Below, in pieces: positions 7,846 through 15,038 of a DNA stretch of 23,215 bases. The first letter of the stretch is position 1; every line of letters begins with the position of its first letter. The notes under the pieces were generated by a model. The model worked only from the letters and a program-made list of their open reading frames with translations, made no database searches and was not told the origin of the DNA. Where the stretch lies: positions 1-23,215 of the IMG/VR virus record IMGVR_UViG_3300044627_002345; one strand, given 5' to 3'. Both the position numbers and the translations under genes were made by a program. The stretch comes from a virus.

Positions 7846-9471
7846 ATGAGTACAACAAAAAATATAAACGGAACAGAACTTAAAGAAAAGTTACTTTCTG
7901 GTATCGAGAAATTAAATCTAGCGGTATCTTCTACATTAGGACCAGGCGGTAGAACGGTTTTAATTAGAGAACAAAACGGTGAAGTTAAAGTAACCAAAGA
8001 CGGCGTAACAGTAGCTAAAGCATTCCATAAATTGGAAGACGATGTTGAAGACTTAGGCGCACAATTAGTAAAGCAAGTTAGTATTAAATCTGCAGTTGAA
8101 GCTGGAGACGGTACAACTACTTCTACTTTATTGGCGACAGAAATCGTAAAAGAAGGTTTAAAAGTTATTCGTCAAGGCTCTAACGCAGTAGAGATCAAAA
8201 ACTCTATTGATAAAACTGTTAAGCAGGTTATTGAAAATATTAAGAAGGTTGCTATCGATATTGATTCAGAAGAGCAAGTAAAGCAAGTAGCAACTATCTC
8301 AGGTAATAACGATCCAGAAGTTGGTAACTTAATCGCTACAGCTATTGAAAAAGTAGGTCGTGAAGGTGTAGTTACAATCGAAGAGTCTAAATCTGGAGAA
8401 ACTAGTTTAGAAGTAGTTGAAGGTATGCAATTCGATAGAGGTTATAAATCTCCTTATTTCGTTACTAACAACACAACGATGCAAGCAGTATTAGAAGATC
8501 CTTACATTTTCTTATACGACGGTAGAATCTCTTCAGCACAAGAATTATTGCAAGTTTTAACTAAAGCAAACTCTGAGAACAAGCCATTGTTAATTGTAGC
8601 AGAAGATATTGGAGAAGAAGCATTAGCAACTTTGATTGTTAACAAGATGAGAGGCATCGTTCAAGTGTGCGCAGTTAAAGCACCAGACTTTGCAGAGAGA
8701 AAAACTTTAATTTTAGAAGACATTGCTATCTTAACAGGTGGATCGGTTGCTTCTAAAGACAAAGGTCATAAGTTAGATAAATTAACTGGAGCTCAAGTAA
8801 ACGATTTCTTAGGTAGAGCTAGATTAGTAACAGTATCTAAAGACGAAACTACTATCATCGATGGTAAAGGCGTAGAAACTGTAATTGAAGCAAGAGCTGA
8901 AGAGATCAAAGAGCAAATTGAAAAATCTACTTCGTTCTACGAGAAAGAGAAATTACAAGAGAGATTAGGTAAATTAGTTGGAGGTGTTGCAATCATCAAC
9001 GTAGGCGGTAATTCAGATATTGAAATTAGAGAAAAGAAAGACAGAGTAGAAGACGCTTTATACGCAACCAAAGCAGCATTAGCAGATGGTATCGTACCAG
9101 GCGGAGGTTCAGCTCTATTCAATGCTTCTTTACAACATTACGCGCAAGATTCTGTTAACGATGCGATTGCTCAAGAGATTGTTCAGAAAGCTATTCAAAT
9201 GCCTTTCAAGAAGATTTTAGAAAATGCAGGAATTCAAGACTGGTACAATAAGATTCCTAAAGAAGGTCAAGTGTACGATGCTAAGAATCATGTTATTGTA
9301 GACGCATTAGAAGCAGGTATCATTGATCCAGCTAAAGTGGTTATCACAGCTCTTAGAAACGCGGCTTCTGTAGCAGGCACAATTTTAACTACTGAATCAG
9401 TTGTATTCGAAAAGAAAGAAAAAGACGAGAAAGCTGCTGATCCTATGATGGGAATGGGTATGGGAATGTAA
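7846..9471 (+). CDS. groEL: Chaperonin GroEL (Cpn60)
   Basis: A 541-aa group I chaperonin close to the bacterial length (~548). Nucleotide-site motifs are intact: STLGPGG (29-35), KDGVTVAK (51-58, D52 as in E. coli), GDGTTT (87-92) and KKDRVEDALYATKAA with the Asp matching catalytic D398, followed by GIVPGGG. The C-terminus ends in a GMGMGM tail like the bacterial GGM repeat, which projects into the folding chamber. It is thus a full-length, probably active ATPase, unlike the divergent GroEL relatives of some jumbo phages. Together with GroES it would fold abundant phage proteins such as capsid or replication enzymes; the substrates are not known. A perfect hairpin follows the stop codon. Confidence 0.96.
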   Translation: MSTTKNINGTELKEKLLSGIEKLNLAVSSTLGPGGRTVLIREQNGEVKVTKDGVTVAKAFHKLEDDVEDLGAQLVKQVSIKSAVEAGDGTTTSTLLATEIVKEGLKVIRQGSNAVEIKNSIDKTVKQVIENIKKVAIDIDSEEQVKQVATISGNNDPEVGNLIATAIEKVGREGVVTIEESKSGETSLEVVEGMQFDRGYKSPYFVTNNTTMQAVLEDPYIFLYDGRISSAQELLQVLTKANSENKPLLIVAEDIGEEALATLIVNKMRGIVQVCAVKAPDFAERKTLILEDIAILTGGSVASKDKGHKLDKLTGAQVNDFLGRARLVTVSKDETTIIDGKGVETVIEARAEEIKEQIEKSTSFYEKEKLQERLGKLVGGVAIINVGGNSDIEIREKKDRVEDALYATKAALADGIVPGGGSALFNASLQHYAQDSVNDAIAQEIVQKAIQMPFKKILENAGIQDWYNKIPKEGQVYDAKNHVIVDALEAGIIDPAKVVITALRNAASVAGTILTTESVVFEKKEKDEKAADPMMGMGMGM

Positions 9472-9482
9472 AAATACGATAT

Positions 9483-9508
9483 GGGGGAGATTAAGTTCTC
9501 CCCCTCTA
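9483..9508 (+). terminator. Terminator hairpin after groEL
   Basis: GGGGGAGA (9483-9490), a 6-nt loop and TCTCCCCC (9497-9504) form a perfect 8-bp GC-rich stem 11 nt after the groEL stop, followed by TCTATAT rather than a pure U run. It should end or strongly reduce chaperone-operon transcription. Confidence 0.75.
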
Positions 9509-9511
9509 TAT

Positions 9512-9519
9512 CATATTTA
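9512..9519 (+). promoter_or_regulatory. CATATTTA box after groEL terminator
   Basis: Promoter-like octamer between the groEL hairpin and the ATG at 9532 (12 nt downstream). Because a terminator lies just upstream, the next gene needs its own promoter, which makes this box a good candidate. Confidence 0.4.
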
Positions 9520-9531
9520 TTAATAAAATTT

Positions 9532-10053
9532 ATGGTAAAATTAATACATTTACTAAAAGAAATAGGAGATAAATTATTAACGCCTTATACGTATACTAGA
9601 AAAACTACAAAAAGTAGACACCTAGTAGATAGCATTAAAAGCGTATTTAATTGGGTAACTGAGAATAACGTTAAATACGTAGCTTTTATAGATAAATCTA
9701 AAAACGAAGATAATAAATCTTGGAGATATAGAGTGGATTTTGGTATAGGAACAGCAAATAATCCAAATTTTAATGTATCAAACAAAGATACAAAAACAGG
9801 TAATATTTTTAGAATCATGGCAACTATGACAGATCTAATAAAAAAAGAAATTGACATAGACGCAAAAGAAAACAGGCCTATAAAATACATAGACGTATCT
9901 CCAACTGGAGAACAAAAAGCCAAAGATAATAGAAGACTTCATTTATACGCTGAATATATAAAAAAAAATATGCCTCCGGGATCTAAAGTAACAATAACAG
10001 GCGTGAAAATAAAAATTACGCTTCCTAAAACACCAAATAATCAGCCTTCTTAA
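9532..10053 (+). CDS. Hypothetical protein, 173 aa
   Basis: A basic, soluble protein with no signal peptide. The middle has strand-like stretches (KYVAFID, WRYRVDFGIGT) and a later segment PIKYIDVSPTGEQKAKDNRRLHLYAEYIKKNMP that looks helical, with a lysine-rich end. I choose ATG 9532 because the same frame extended to ATG 9481 would run through the groEL terminator and promoter-like box, coding an unlikely 17-residue extension. A clear intrinsic terminator overlaps the last codons, so this looks like a single-gene transcription unit. I recognise no family and assign no function. Confidence 0.65.
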   Translation: MVKLIHLLKEIGDKLLTPYTYTRKTTKSRHLVDSIKSVFNWVTENNVKYVAFIDKSKNEDNKSWRYRVDFGIGTANNPNFNVSNKDTKTGNIFRIMATMTDLIKKEIDIDAKENRPIKYIDVSPTGEQKAKDNRRLHLYAEYIKKNMPPGSKVTITGVKIKITLPKTPNNQPS

Positions 10054-10067
10054 TTGAGGGCTTTTTT
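10043..10067 (+). terminator. Intrinsic terminator
   Basis: AGCCTTC (10043-10049), loop TTAATT, and GAGGGCT (10056-10062) form a 7-bp stem with one G-U pair, directly followed by a T run to 10067. The stem begins inside the last codons of the preceding gene. Confidence 0.85.
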
Positions 10068-10110
10068 ATGCAACTTAAAAGATAAATTTCTTAAGAAGTC
10101 AAAAAATTGT

Positions 10111-10118
10111 TATATTTA
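10111..10118 (+). promoter_or_regulatory. TATATTTA box
   Basis: Promoter-like octamer 20 nt before the ATG at 10139 and 43 nt after the preceding terminator. The 10-bp palindrome TTCTTAAGAA (10087-10096) lies where upstream promoter contacts or an operator could be. Confidence 0.4.
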
Positions 10119-10138
10119 ATTAATTAAAAAATAAAGTT

Positions 10139-11074
10139 ATGCAAGTAGGACTGGTATCAATGATGGGAAATGTAGGCGCTACTTTGAATAGTCAAGGCGG
10201 TGGATACGGACTCATCCAAACAAAAATGTTATGGGACAACCATCCTCACGATACTGTAGACGTAAATCCTCCACCATCAACGTGGGGGAATTACGATCTA
10301 CTTTATATTTGTGAAGGAGTTAATTTCGTAGCAGGATCTTTTAATGTTCCTGGTGGACCTCAACCACTTCATACTGAAAAAATGAAAGCTATCGCGGATT
10401 TTAAGGGCGAGCTTAGATATTCCAACAGTGTATTTGACTTCAGTAAGTTCAATCAAAGACTAAAGATCGAAGCCACTTTTCCAGAAACAAATAGAATCGC
10501 TTTTTACAATACTTTTTTAGCTCACGGTTTAGAAAGTAGAAAAGGTGTCATCGGAGATTCTCACGCTTTATCTGTGTGGAAACCTGAACACTCTTTAGAT
10601 TTTACAGCTGGTAGAACTTTACATGGATTTTTAAGAAGAGAAACAGTAGAAGAAATCAATAGTAGATTCGACGAAGTTACTTTATACTTTGGTAATATTG
10701 ATTTGCGTTTCCATTTAATGAGACAAGAAAATCCACAACAAGCAACAGCAGACCTATTTAATCGTTACGTAGACTTCGCTAAACAATTAAAGAAAGCAAC
10801 ATTAGTAGAATTATTACCAGTAGAACATGAATCAAGAAAAATTCCTGGAACTGGTTTATATAAGAAACAACCTTTCTTTGGCACAAGATCAGAAAGAATG
10901 CAATTAAGAGAAATCGCTAACGAGATCATCAACAATTCAGGATTAGAAGTAATTCAATGGCCAACAGAGTGGATAGACGAAGATGGTACTAAGATGCTAG
11001 ATATTTTAGAAATGAAACAATCAGTGCATTTGAGACCTAAGCACTATCCGTATCTTACAGAAATCACAAAATAA
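10139..11074 (+). CDS. SGNH/GDSL-hydrolase-like protein, 311 aa
   Basis: The protein resembles the SGNH/GDSL esterase fold: a GVIGDSH segment (GDSH at 139-142, candidate nucleophile S141), a strand followed by YFGNIDLRFHL (N186 in the block III position), and a C-terminal SVHL (H297) where the catalytic His of block V would be. The Asp normally three residues before that His is Gln294 here, so the acid is missing or placed elsewhere. The first 135 residues look like a separate region opening with GLVSMMGNVGATLNSQGGGYG. There is no signal peptide, so it should be cytoplasmic or virion-bound. It could act on acyl or acetyl esters, or be a non-catalytic relative. It starts a three-gene run with a lipoprotein and a PLP-like protein. 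Confidence 0.5.
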   Translation: MQVGLVSMMGNVGATLNSQGGGYGLIQTKMLWDNHPHDTVDVNPPPSTWGNYDLLYICEGVNFVAGSFNVPGGPQPLHTEKMKAIADFKGELRYSNSVFDFSKFNQRLKIEATFPETNRIAFYNTFLAHGLESRKGVIGDSHALSVWKPEHSLDFTAGRTLHGFLRRETVEEINSRFDEVTLYFGNIDLRFHLMRQENPQQATADLFNRYVDFAKQLKKATLVELLPVEHESRKIPGTGLYKKQPFFGTRSERMQLREIANEIINNSGLEVIQWPTEWIDEDGTKMLDILEMKQSVHLRPKHYPYLTEITK

Positions 11075-11092
11075 TTATTATAAATAAAAAAC

Positions 11093-11782
11093 ATGAAAAA
11101 AATCACATTCGTAGTAGTCGCTTTACTAGCAGTATTAACTGGTTGTAAAACAACAGAAGTGGAACAAGAAGTTAAATTAGACAAAATAGTACAAGTTCAC
11201 CAAGGCGCTTTTGCATTTTGCGGCGCATCAGCAGCAGTTCCAACTGGTAAAACAATTATTGTTCAAGGCATAGAATATCAAGAAGGATGTGCGGTATGTC
11301 CAGTATTAACTGGTCCATCTATTTCTAATTTAGCGATGCATGGCTTTAGTGGAACTTACGGAAAGTTTAACGTAGGACAAAATCCTCAAACTCCAGATGG
11401 CACTAACAATACAGTATGGTCTTTCTTCTGGTATTACGATTCAACAACTACAGTACCGCAATTTGATCCAGCATCTAAAGAGTGGAAATTATTACCACCC
11501 GTAAATCGTTCGTTTGTTATCAACTTAGATTCTCCAAGCACAAGTGAAAGTAATATGTTTGCAATGCCCGGCGTTATCTTCGACACAACATCCGATGGTA
11601 TCGTTTTAGCAAAAGTATACGGACCACTTAACGAAGCAGCAGTTCCATTACGTAAAGCCGTTCCAGTTGAATCAGGAATGACATCTGTAACAGCAGCTAA
11701 AGAAGGATTCCCTTACCCAGTAGGAACACCTATTCCTATTAGTAATTTAAGTAAGGAACTTCAAAAAACTAAAAAATACTAA
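11093..11782 (+). CDS. Predicted lipoprotein, 229 aa
   Basis: A classic lipoprotein signal is present: MKK, a hydrophobic stretch (ITFVVVALLAVL) and the lipobox LTGC with C18 as the lipid-modified residue. After C18 comes KTTEVEQE, an acidic stretch that could act as a surface-export signal of the kind described in Bacteroidetes, though the match is loose. The mature part has cysteines at C43, C66 and C69 and is rich in Gly, Thr, Ser and Pro with strand-like segments. It would sit in the host outer membrane facing either side. Lipoproteins carried by phages, such as T5 Llp, can block receptors against superinfection; that role here is inference. The family is not recognised. Confidence 0.7.
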   Translation: MKKITFVVVALLAVLTGCKTTEVEQEVKLDKIVQVHQGAFAFCGASAAVPTGKTIIVQGIEYQEGCAVCPVLTGPSISNLAMHGFSGTYGKFNVGQNPQTPDGTNNTVWSFFWYYDSTTTVPQFDPASKEWKLLPPVNRSFVINLDSPSTSESNMFAMPGVIFDTTSDGIVLAKVYGPLNEAAVPLRKAVPVESGMTSVTAAKEGFPYPVGTPIPISNLSKELQKTKKY

Positions 11783-11785
11783 TTA

Positions 11786-12673
11786 ATGTTTTTAAACAAA
11801 GCAACAGATGAATCTAATTTAGACATGTCAGATGGTAGAGACTTAAACTACTATCTTGACATGACTAAAGATTACAAACACGATTTTACATTTAAAGTAA
11901 AAGACGTAGAAGGCTTTAAAGTTGTCGATGATGGAGAATTCCAATTCGGAACTAAAGCAAAAATGGCAGACTTCTTCATATCTCAAGTAAAAGAAGATGC
12001 GATGGTTTATGTTGCACCAAGAACAGGTTACGCTCCTTATTCTTTGTGTCATTTAGCAAAGAAGTACAATAAAAAATTGTATCTAGTTATGCCAGCTTCT
12101 AAAGAGGCATCAGAGCACCAGTTAACAGCAATAGAAAATGGTGGAATTCCAATGTTTACTAGAATACCTGCAATGCCAACAGCAAATATTTGGGCAAAGC
12201 AATTCGCAGAAAAAATTGGAGGAAAGTATTTACCTTTTGGATTAAAGCACGAAATGGTGGTTGCTGGTGGAGTTAGAGTATTTTACGATAACTTCAAAGA
12301 CACCGATATTGAAACCATGTGGAGTGTATTCTCTACTGGAGTTTTATCTCGCACTTTACAGATCGCGCTACCAAAAACTAAATTCAATGCTGTGGCCGTG
12401 GCAAGAAACATTCAAGAAGGAGAACTTGGTAGAGCTAAATTCTACACTCACGACAGAGCGTTCTTAAAACCTTCAAGGATACAGACTCCTTTTGATTCTA
12501 TACAAACATACGATGCAAAAGGTTGGGAACTCCTAAAGCAACATGGGCAGCAAGGGGATTGGTTTTGGAACGTAGCAGGAAATATGCCTAAACCTACAAT
12601 AAAACCTAGTGACATCGATTCAAGTCGCGAGTGGGGAGACTTTAAAGATTTTGAAAAGCACTACAAAGATTAG
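11786..12673 (+). CDS. Protein resembling fold-type II PLP enzymes (ACC deaminase/tryptophan synthase beta-like)
   Basis: The order of segments resembles the ACC-deaminase branch of fold-type II PLP enzymes: FGTKAKMADFF (53-64; K57 at the place of the PLP lysine in GNKxRK), a strand and loop MVYVAPRTGYAPYSLCHLAKK, a strand KKLYLVMPA, then GGKYLPFGLKHE and a later FSTGVLSRTLQIAL segment matching the phosphate-binding GTG loop region. The length of 295 aa is near the family norm (~330). No signal peptide is present. It begins 3 nt after the lipoprotein gene. A substrate cannot be named. PLP enzymes occur in phage DNA hypermodification pathways, and a dCMP hydroxymethylase-like gene lies nearby, but the link is speculative. 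It may also be a non-catalytic relative. Confidence 0.45.
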   Translation: MFLNKATDESNLDMSDGRDLNYYLDMTKDYKHDFTFKVKDVEGFKVVDDGEFQFGTKAKMADFFISQVKEDAMVYVAPRTGYAPYSLCHLAKKYNKKLYLVMPASKEASEHQLTAIENGGIPMFTRIPAMPTANIWAKQFAEKIGGKYLPFGLKHEMVVAGGVRVFYDNFKDTDIETMWSVFSTGVLSRTLQIALPKTKFNAVAVARNIQEGELGRAKFYTHDRAFLKPSRIQTPFDSIQTYDAKGWELLKQHGQQGDWFWNVAGNMPKPTIKPSDIDSSREWGDFKDFEKHYKD

Positions 12674-12697
12674 CTTTATTATTAGCCCTTTATTTCT

Positions 12698-12705
12698 TAT
12701 ATTTA
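12698..12705 (+). promoter_or_regulatory. TATATTTA box at the head of the nucleotide block
   Basis: The octamer ends 4 nt before the ATG at 12710. Used as a -7 element it would place the transcript start at about the start codon, giving a leaderless mRNA for the nucleotide-metabolism operon. Confidence 0.4.
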
Positions 12706-12709
12706 CTTC

Positions 12710-13015
12710 ATGAATATACTACTTAAAGCAAACGAAATCGTATTCGAAAGAAACGAAGAAAAGGAGCGTATGTATGGCCCTTTTCAAGAAGGCATGCAAG
12801 AAGCAGCCAAGATTGCATCTTTATTATCAAGAAAGGAGATCACTACAGTTGATATGTACAATTGTATGTTAGCCCTAAAGTTATCAAGAGCATCTTATAA
12901 TTACAAAGAAGACAATTATTTAGATTTAGTTGCGTATATTGCATCACTAAACGACTATCAAAACAATGTACAGAATGAACATTCAAAAGACAAGAAACGT
13001 AAAAACACCAAGTAG
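12710..13015 (+). CDS. DUF6378-like phage protein, 101 aa
   Basis: A small helical protein with the pattern ERMYGPF...AAKIASLL...ITTVDMYNCMLALKLSRASYN...DNYLDLVAYIASL, which I recognise as the phage/prophage family DUF6378. The conserved YG, D-x-x-x-x-M-x-x-x-K-x-S/A-R and D-x-x-x-Y elements are all visible. The helical layout with acidic positions recalls MazG-like pyrophosphatases, but that relation is not shown here. The end (HSKDKKRKNTK) is basic and overlaps the start of the dUTPase gene by 41 nt, so the two are probably translationally coupled. A role in nucleotide metabolism is suggested by its neighbours only. Confidence 0.65.
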   Translation: MNILLKANEIVFERNEEKERMYGPFQEGMQEAAKIASLLSRKEITTVDMYNCMLALKLSRASYNYKEDNYLDLVAYIASLNDYQNNVQNEHSKDKKRKNTK

Positions 13016-13403
13016 AGGAACTGGCTTATCAGCAGGTTTAGACTTCTACGTACCAGAAGATTTTCAAGAAACTACTATCCACACAGGAGAATCAGTTTTA
13101 ATTCCTTCAGGTATTAGAGCGCACGTTCCATCAGGTTATGCGTTAATTGCATTTAATAAATCAGGTGTAGCTACTAAGCAAAGCCTTTCAGTAGGAGCAT
13201 GCGTAGTAGACGAAGACTACGAAGGAGAAATTCACTTACATTTAATCAATGTAGGAAGATCACATACAACCATTAAACCAGGACAAAAGCTAACTCAGTT
13301 TATTTTAATTCCTGTAAGTTATATGGACGTACACGTATTAGAAGAATTGCCAGATAGAAACACTGAGCGTGGAGCTGGTGGATTTGGATCAACAGGGTTA
13401 TAA
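12975..13403 (+). CDS. dut: Deoxyuridine 5'-triphosphate nucleotidohydrolase (trimeric dUTPase)
   Basis: All five dUTPase motifs are in order in this 142-aa protein: I SAGLDFY (19-25, D23), II NKSGVA (61-66), III GACVVDEDYEGE (74-85, with D79 and D81), IV KPGQKLTQFIL (101-111) and V RGAGGFGSTGL (132-142), which forms the glycine-rich lid. It hydrolyses dUTP to dUMP and pyrophosphate, keeping uracil out of DNA and supplying dUMP. Motif II has Asn-Lys where Pro-Arg is common. I choose ATG 12975 because the MNIQKTRN start matches the usual first strand; ATG 12966 would add three residues. The gene begins inside the preceding gene. It stands with dCMP deaminase and the hydroxymethylase-like gene in one block. 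Confidence 0.93.
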   Translation: MNIQKTRNVKTPSRGTGLSAGLDFYVPEDFQETTIHTGESVLIPSGIRAHVPSGYALIAFNKSGVATKQSLSVGACVVDEDYEGEIHLHLINVGRSHTTIKPGQKLTQFILIPVSYMDVHVLEELPDRNTERGAGGFGSTGL

Positions 13404-13412
13404 AAAAATGAT

Positions 13413-13991
13413 ATGAAAAATTTAATAGTTATAGGTCATCCCAATAAAAAAAGTTTCTGCTACAATGGTATCATGAAAACTATCAAAGAAACTTTAAAAT
13501 CTAATAAAGAGGAAGTGTGCGTAATTGATCTCTATAAAGACAATATAACGTTTGATTTCCCAAAAGATAAAGTTCAAAGATATAAAGACCTTATTACATG
13601 GGCTGATAGAATTTATTTTATATCTCCTGTTTGGTGGTTCAGATGCACGCCTGCATTAGAATCGTTCTTCGATCAAATATTCACGCCTGGTTTTGCATAT
13701 AATTTTAAACCGATAACAAGAGTTTATGGTATACCAAAACCTTTATTAGGTGACAAAAAAGTTAGAACGTATTTAACTCATGGTGCTCCAGCATTACCCG
13801 TATTAATTTTATACTTTAATTCAGTTAAATTAAGATTAGTTATGGGTGTTTATTCTTTTGTATTCGGTTGGTTCAAAACAAAAACAAGACAGTTTTGGAG
13901 TGTGCCTTTTATTTCTCAAAATGAAAGATTAGTATATTTGGAAAAAGTAAAAGAGGACATTAAAAAAGACTTAACGTTTTTTACAAAATAA
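13413..13991 (+). CDS. NAD(P)H-dependent flavin oxidoreductase, flavodoxin-like fold (NQO/KefF-type)
   Basis: The 192-aa protein fits the flavodoxin_2 family of FMN/FAD quinone reductases: an N-terminal strand and loop LIVIGHPNKKSFCYN (flavin phosphate site), then FISPVWWFRCTPALESFFDQIFTPGFAYNF (about 68-97), close to the family's P-x-Y/W-W-x-x-P-A-x-L-K-x-x-D-x-V-x-x-x-G-F-A-Y pattern, and a later strand with THGAP. The expected reaction is two-electron reduction of quinones or related acceptors by NAD(P)H in the cytoplasm. Its residence between dUTPase and dCMP deaminase is odd; it could serve redox balance during infection or a base-modification step, but neither is shown. It ends 3 nt before the next gene. 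Confidence 0.75.
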   Translation: MKNLIVIGHPNKKSFCYNGIMKTIKETLKSNKEEVCVIDLYKDNITFDFPKDKVQRYKDLITWADRIYFISPVWWFRCTPALESFFDQIFTPGFAYNFKPITRVYGIPKPLLGDKKVRTYLTHGAPALPVLILYFNSVKLRLVMGVYSFVFGWFKTKTRQFWSVPFISQNERLVYLEKVKEDIKKDLTFFTK

Positions 13992-13994
13992 TAG

Positions 13995-14405
13995 ATGAAT
14001 AAACAACAAAAGTTAGATAAAACATTTATCAACATCGCAAAAGAAATAGGTTCTTTGTCATACTGCACCAGATCAAAAGTCGGTGCAGTATTGGTGAAGG
14101 ACGGTAATGTAATAAGTTTTGGGTATAATGGCACACCAGCTGGAATGGACAATGGTTGCGAAGAAAATAATGTTACCAAAGACGAAGTTATTCACGCGGA
14201 AATGAATGCCATATTGAAAGCTGCCAAAAGCGGTAACGCCGTCGACGGTAGCACCCTATACTTAAGTTTATCTCCGTGTAAAAATTGTTGTAAATTAATA
14301 GTTCAATCAGGTATTAAACGTGTAGTATACTTAGAAGAATACAGAGATTTATCGCCTATTGAATTTTTATCTAAATTTATACAAGTAGAAAAATATGACA
14401 TATAA
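13995..14405 (+). CDS. Deoxycytidylate (dCMP) deaminase
   Basis: A 136-aa zinc deaminase converting dCMP to dUMP. The zinc site is complete: HAEMNA with H67 and proton-shuttling E69, and SPCKNCC with C95 and C98. The GYNGTPAGMDNGCEE segment (43-57) is typical of dCMP deaminases rather than cytidine or tRNA deaminases. The C-terminus overlaps the next gene by 11 nt, so synthesis of both enzymes is probably coupled. T4 likewise carries both a dCMP deaminase and a dCMP hydroxymethylase, so the two can coexist and divide the dCMP pool. Confidence 0.92.
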   Translation: MNKQQKLDKTFINIAKEIGSLSYCTRSKVGAVLVKDGNVISFGYNGTPAGMDNGCEENNVTKDEVIHAEMNAILKAAKSGNAVDGSTLYLSLSPCKNCCKLIVQSGIKRVVYLEEYRDLSPIEFLSKFIQVEKYDI

Positions 14406-15033
14406 AAACGCCACAGTCGCATTCGAATTACTATTCAGCGATATTAACGCCAACGGAGAATCATTCGCTGGTACTAAAGCCAAGTTCAACGTTTCATTTA
14501 CACTACAAGACGTAAGCAACAAAACTGTTACCACGCCTCAACGTAAGTTCAACGAAGACTACGCTGAATACGAATGGAATTGGTACCTTAAAGGCGATCG
14601 TGATGCTAGTGAAATAGCTGAACGCGCTAAGATATGGAAACAGATGATGGTTCCTGGTACTGCAGAAGTAAACTCTAACTATGGTTATTTTTGGAAACTA
14701 AATGATCAATTGCAAAGAGCAATCACAGAATTACGATTCAATCCAGAAAGTAGAAGAGCGATCGTAGTACATTATGATATCAACGAATTAGATAGATACA
14801 AGTATGATACTCCATGTAATGACGTACTTAATTTCTATATCAAAGACGGTAAATTAGAATTAACTGTATTCGCAAGATCTATAGACTTAGTATACGGTTT
14901 CTGTAACGATCAGTACACATTTGCTAAGCTTATGGAAATGGTAGCTTATCAGTTAGAAATTCCAGTAGGAGAAATGCATTGGATGGTAACCAACTTACAC
15001 ATCTATCCAAGACATTACGACATGTTAAAATAA
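14395..15033 (+). CDS. dCMP hydroxymethylase-like enzyme (T4 gp42 type, thymidylate synthase superfamily)
   Basis: The fold and motifs are those of thymidylate synthases: NSNYG (93-97), SRR (119-121), nucleophile C141 in TPC, RSIDLVYGF (161-169) and LHIYPRH (201-207). The residue that binds the pyrimidine ring is Asn in dUMP-specific synthases; here the aligned residue is D172 in GFCND, as in T4 dCMP hydroxymethylase (GFRND, D179). Other segments also follow gp42 from memory: IW-x-Q...GE/AEVNSNYG, NP-x-SRR-x-I and RS-x-D-x-V-x-GF. It should therefore transfer a one-carbon unit from methylene-tetrahydrofolate to dCMP. The length is 212 aa against 246 in T4. An unusual thymidylate synthase is the alternative. 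Confidence 0.8.
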   Translation: MTYKNATVAFELLFSDINANGESFAGTKAKFNVSFTLQDVSNKTVTTPQRKFNEDYAEYEWNWYLKGDRDASEIAERAKIWKQMMVPGTAEVNSNYGYFWKLNDQLQRAITELRFNPESRRAIVVHYDINELDRYKYDTPCNDVLNFYIKDGKLELTVFARSIDLVYGFCNDQYTFAKLMEMVAYQLEIPVGEMHWMVTNLHIYPRHYDMLK

Positions 15034-15038
15034 AAGTT

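Noticed and set aside
9481-9531. Upstream start for the 9532 gene at ATG 9481
   Set aside because: The extension would be translated from the groEL terminator hairpin and the promoter-like box, and adds no recognisable protein sequence.
14395-15033. Ordinary thymidylate synthase (thyA)
   Set aside because: The fold matches, but the pyrimidine-selecting Asn is Asp (D172) and several segments follow T4 gp42, so dCMP is the better-supported substrate. It stays as the alternative call.
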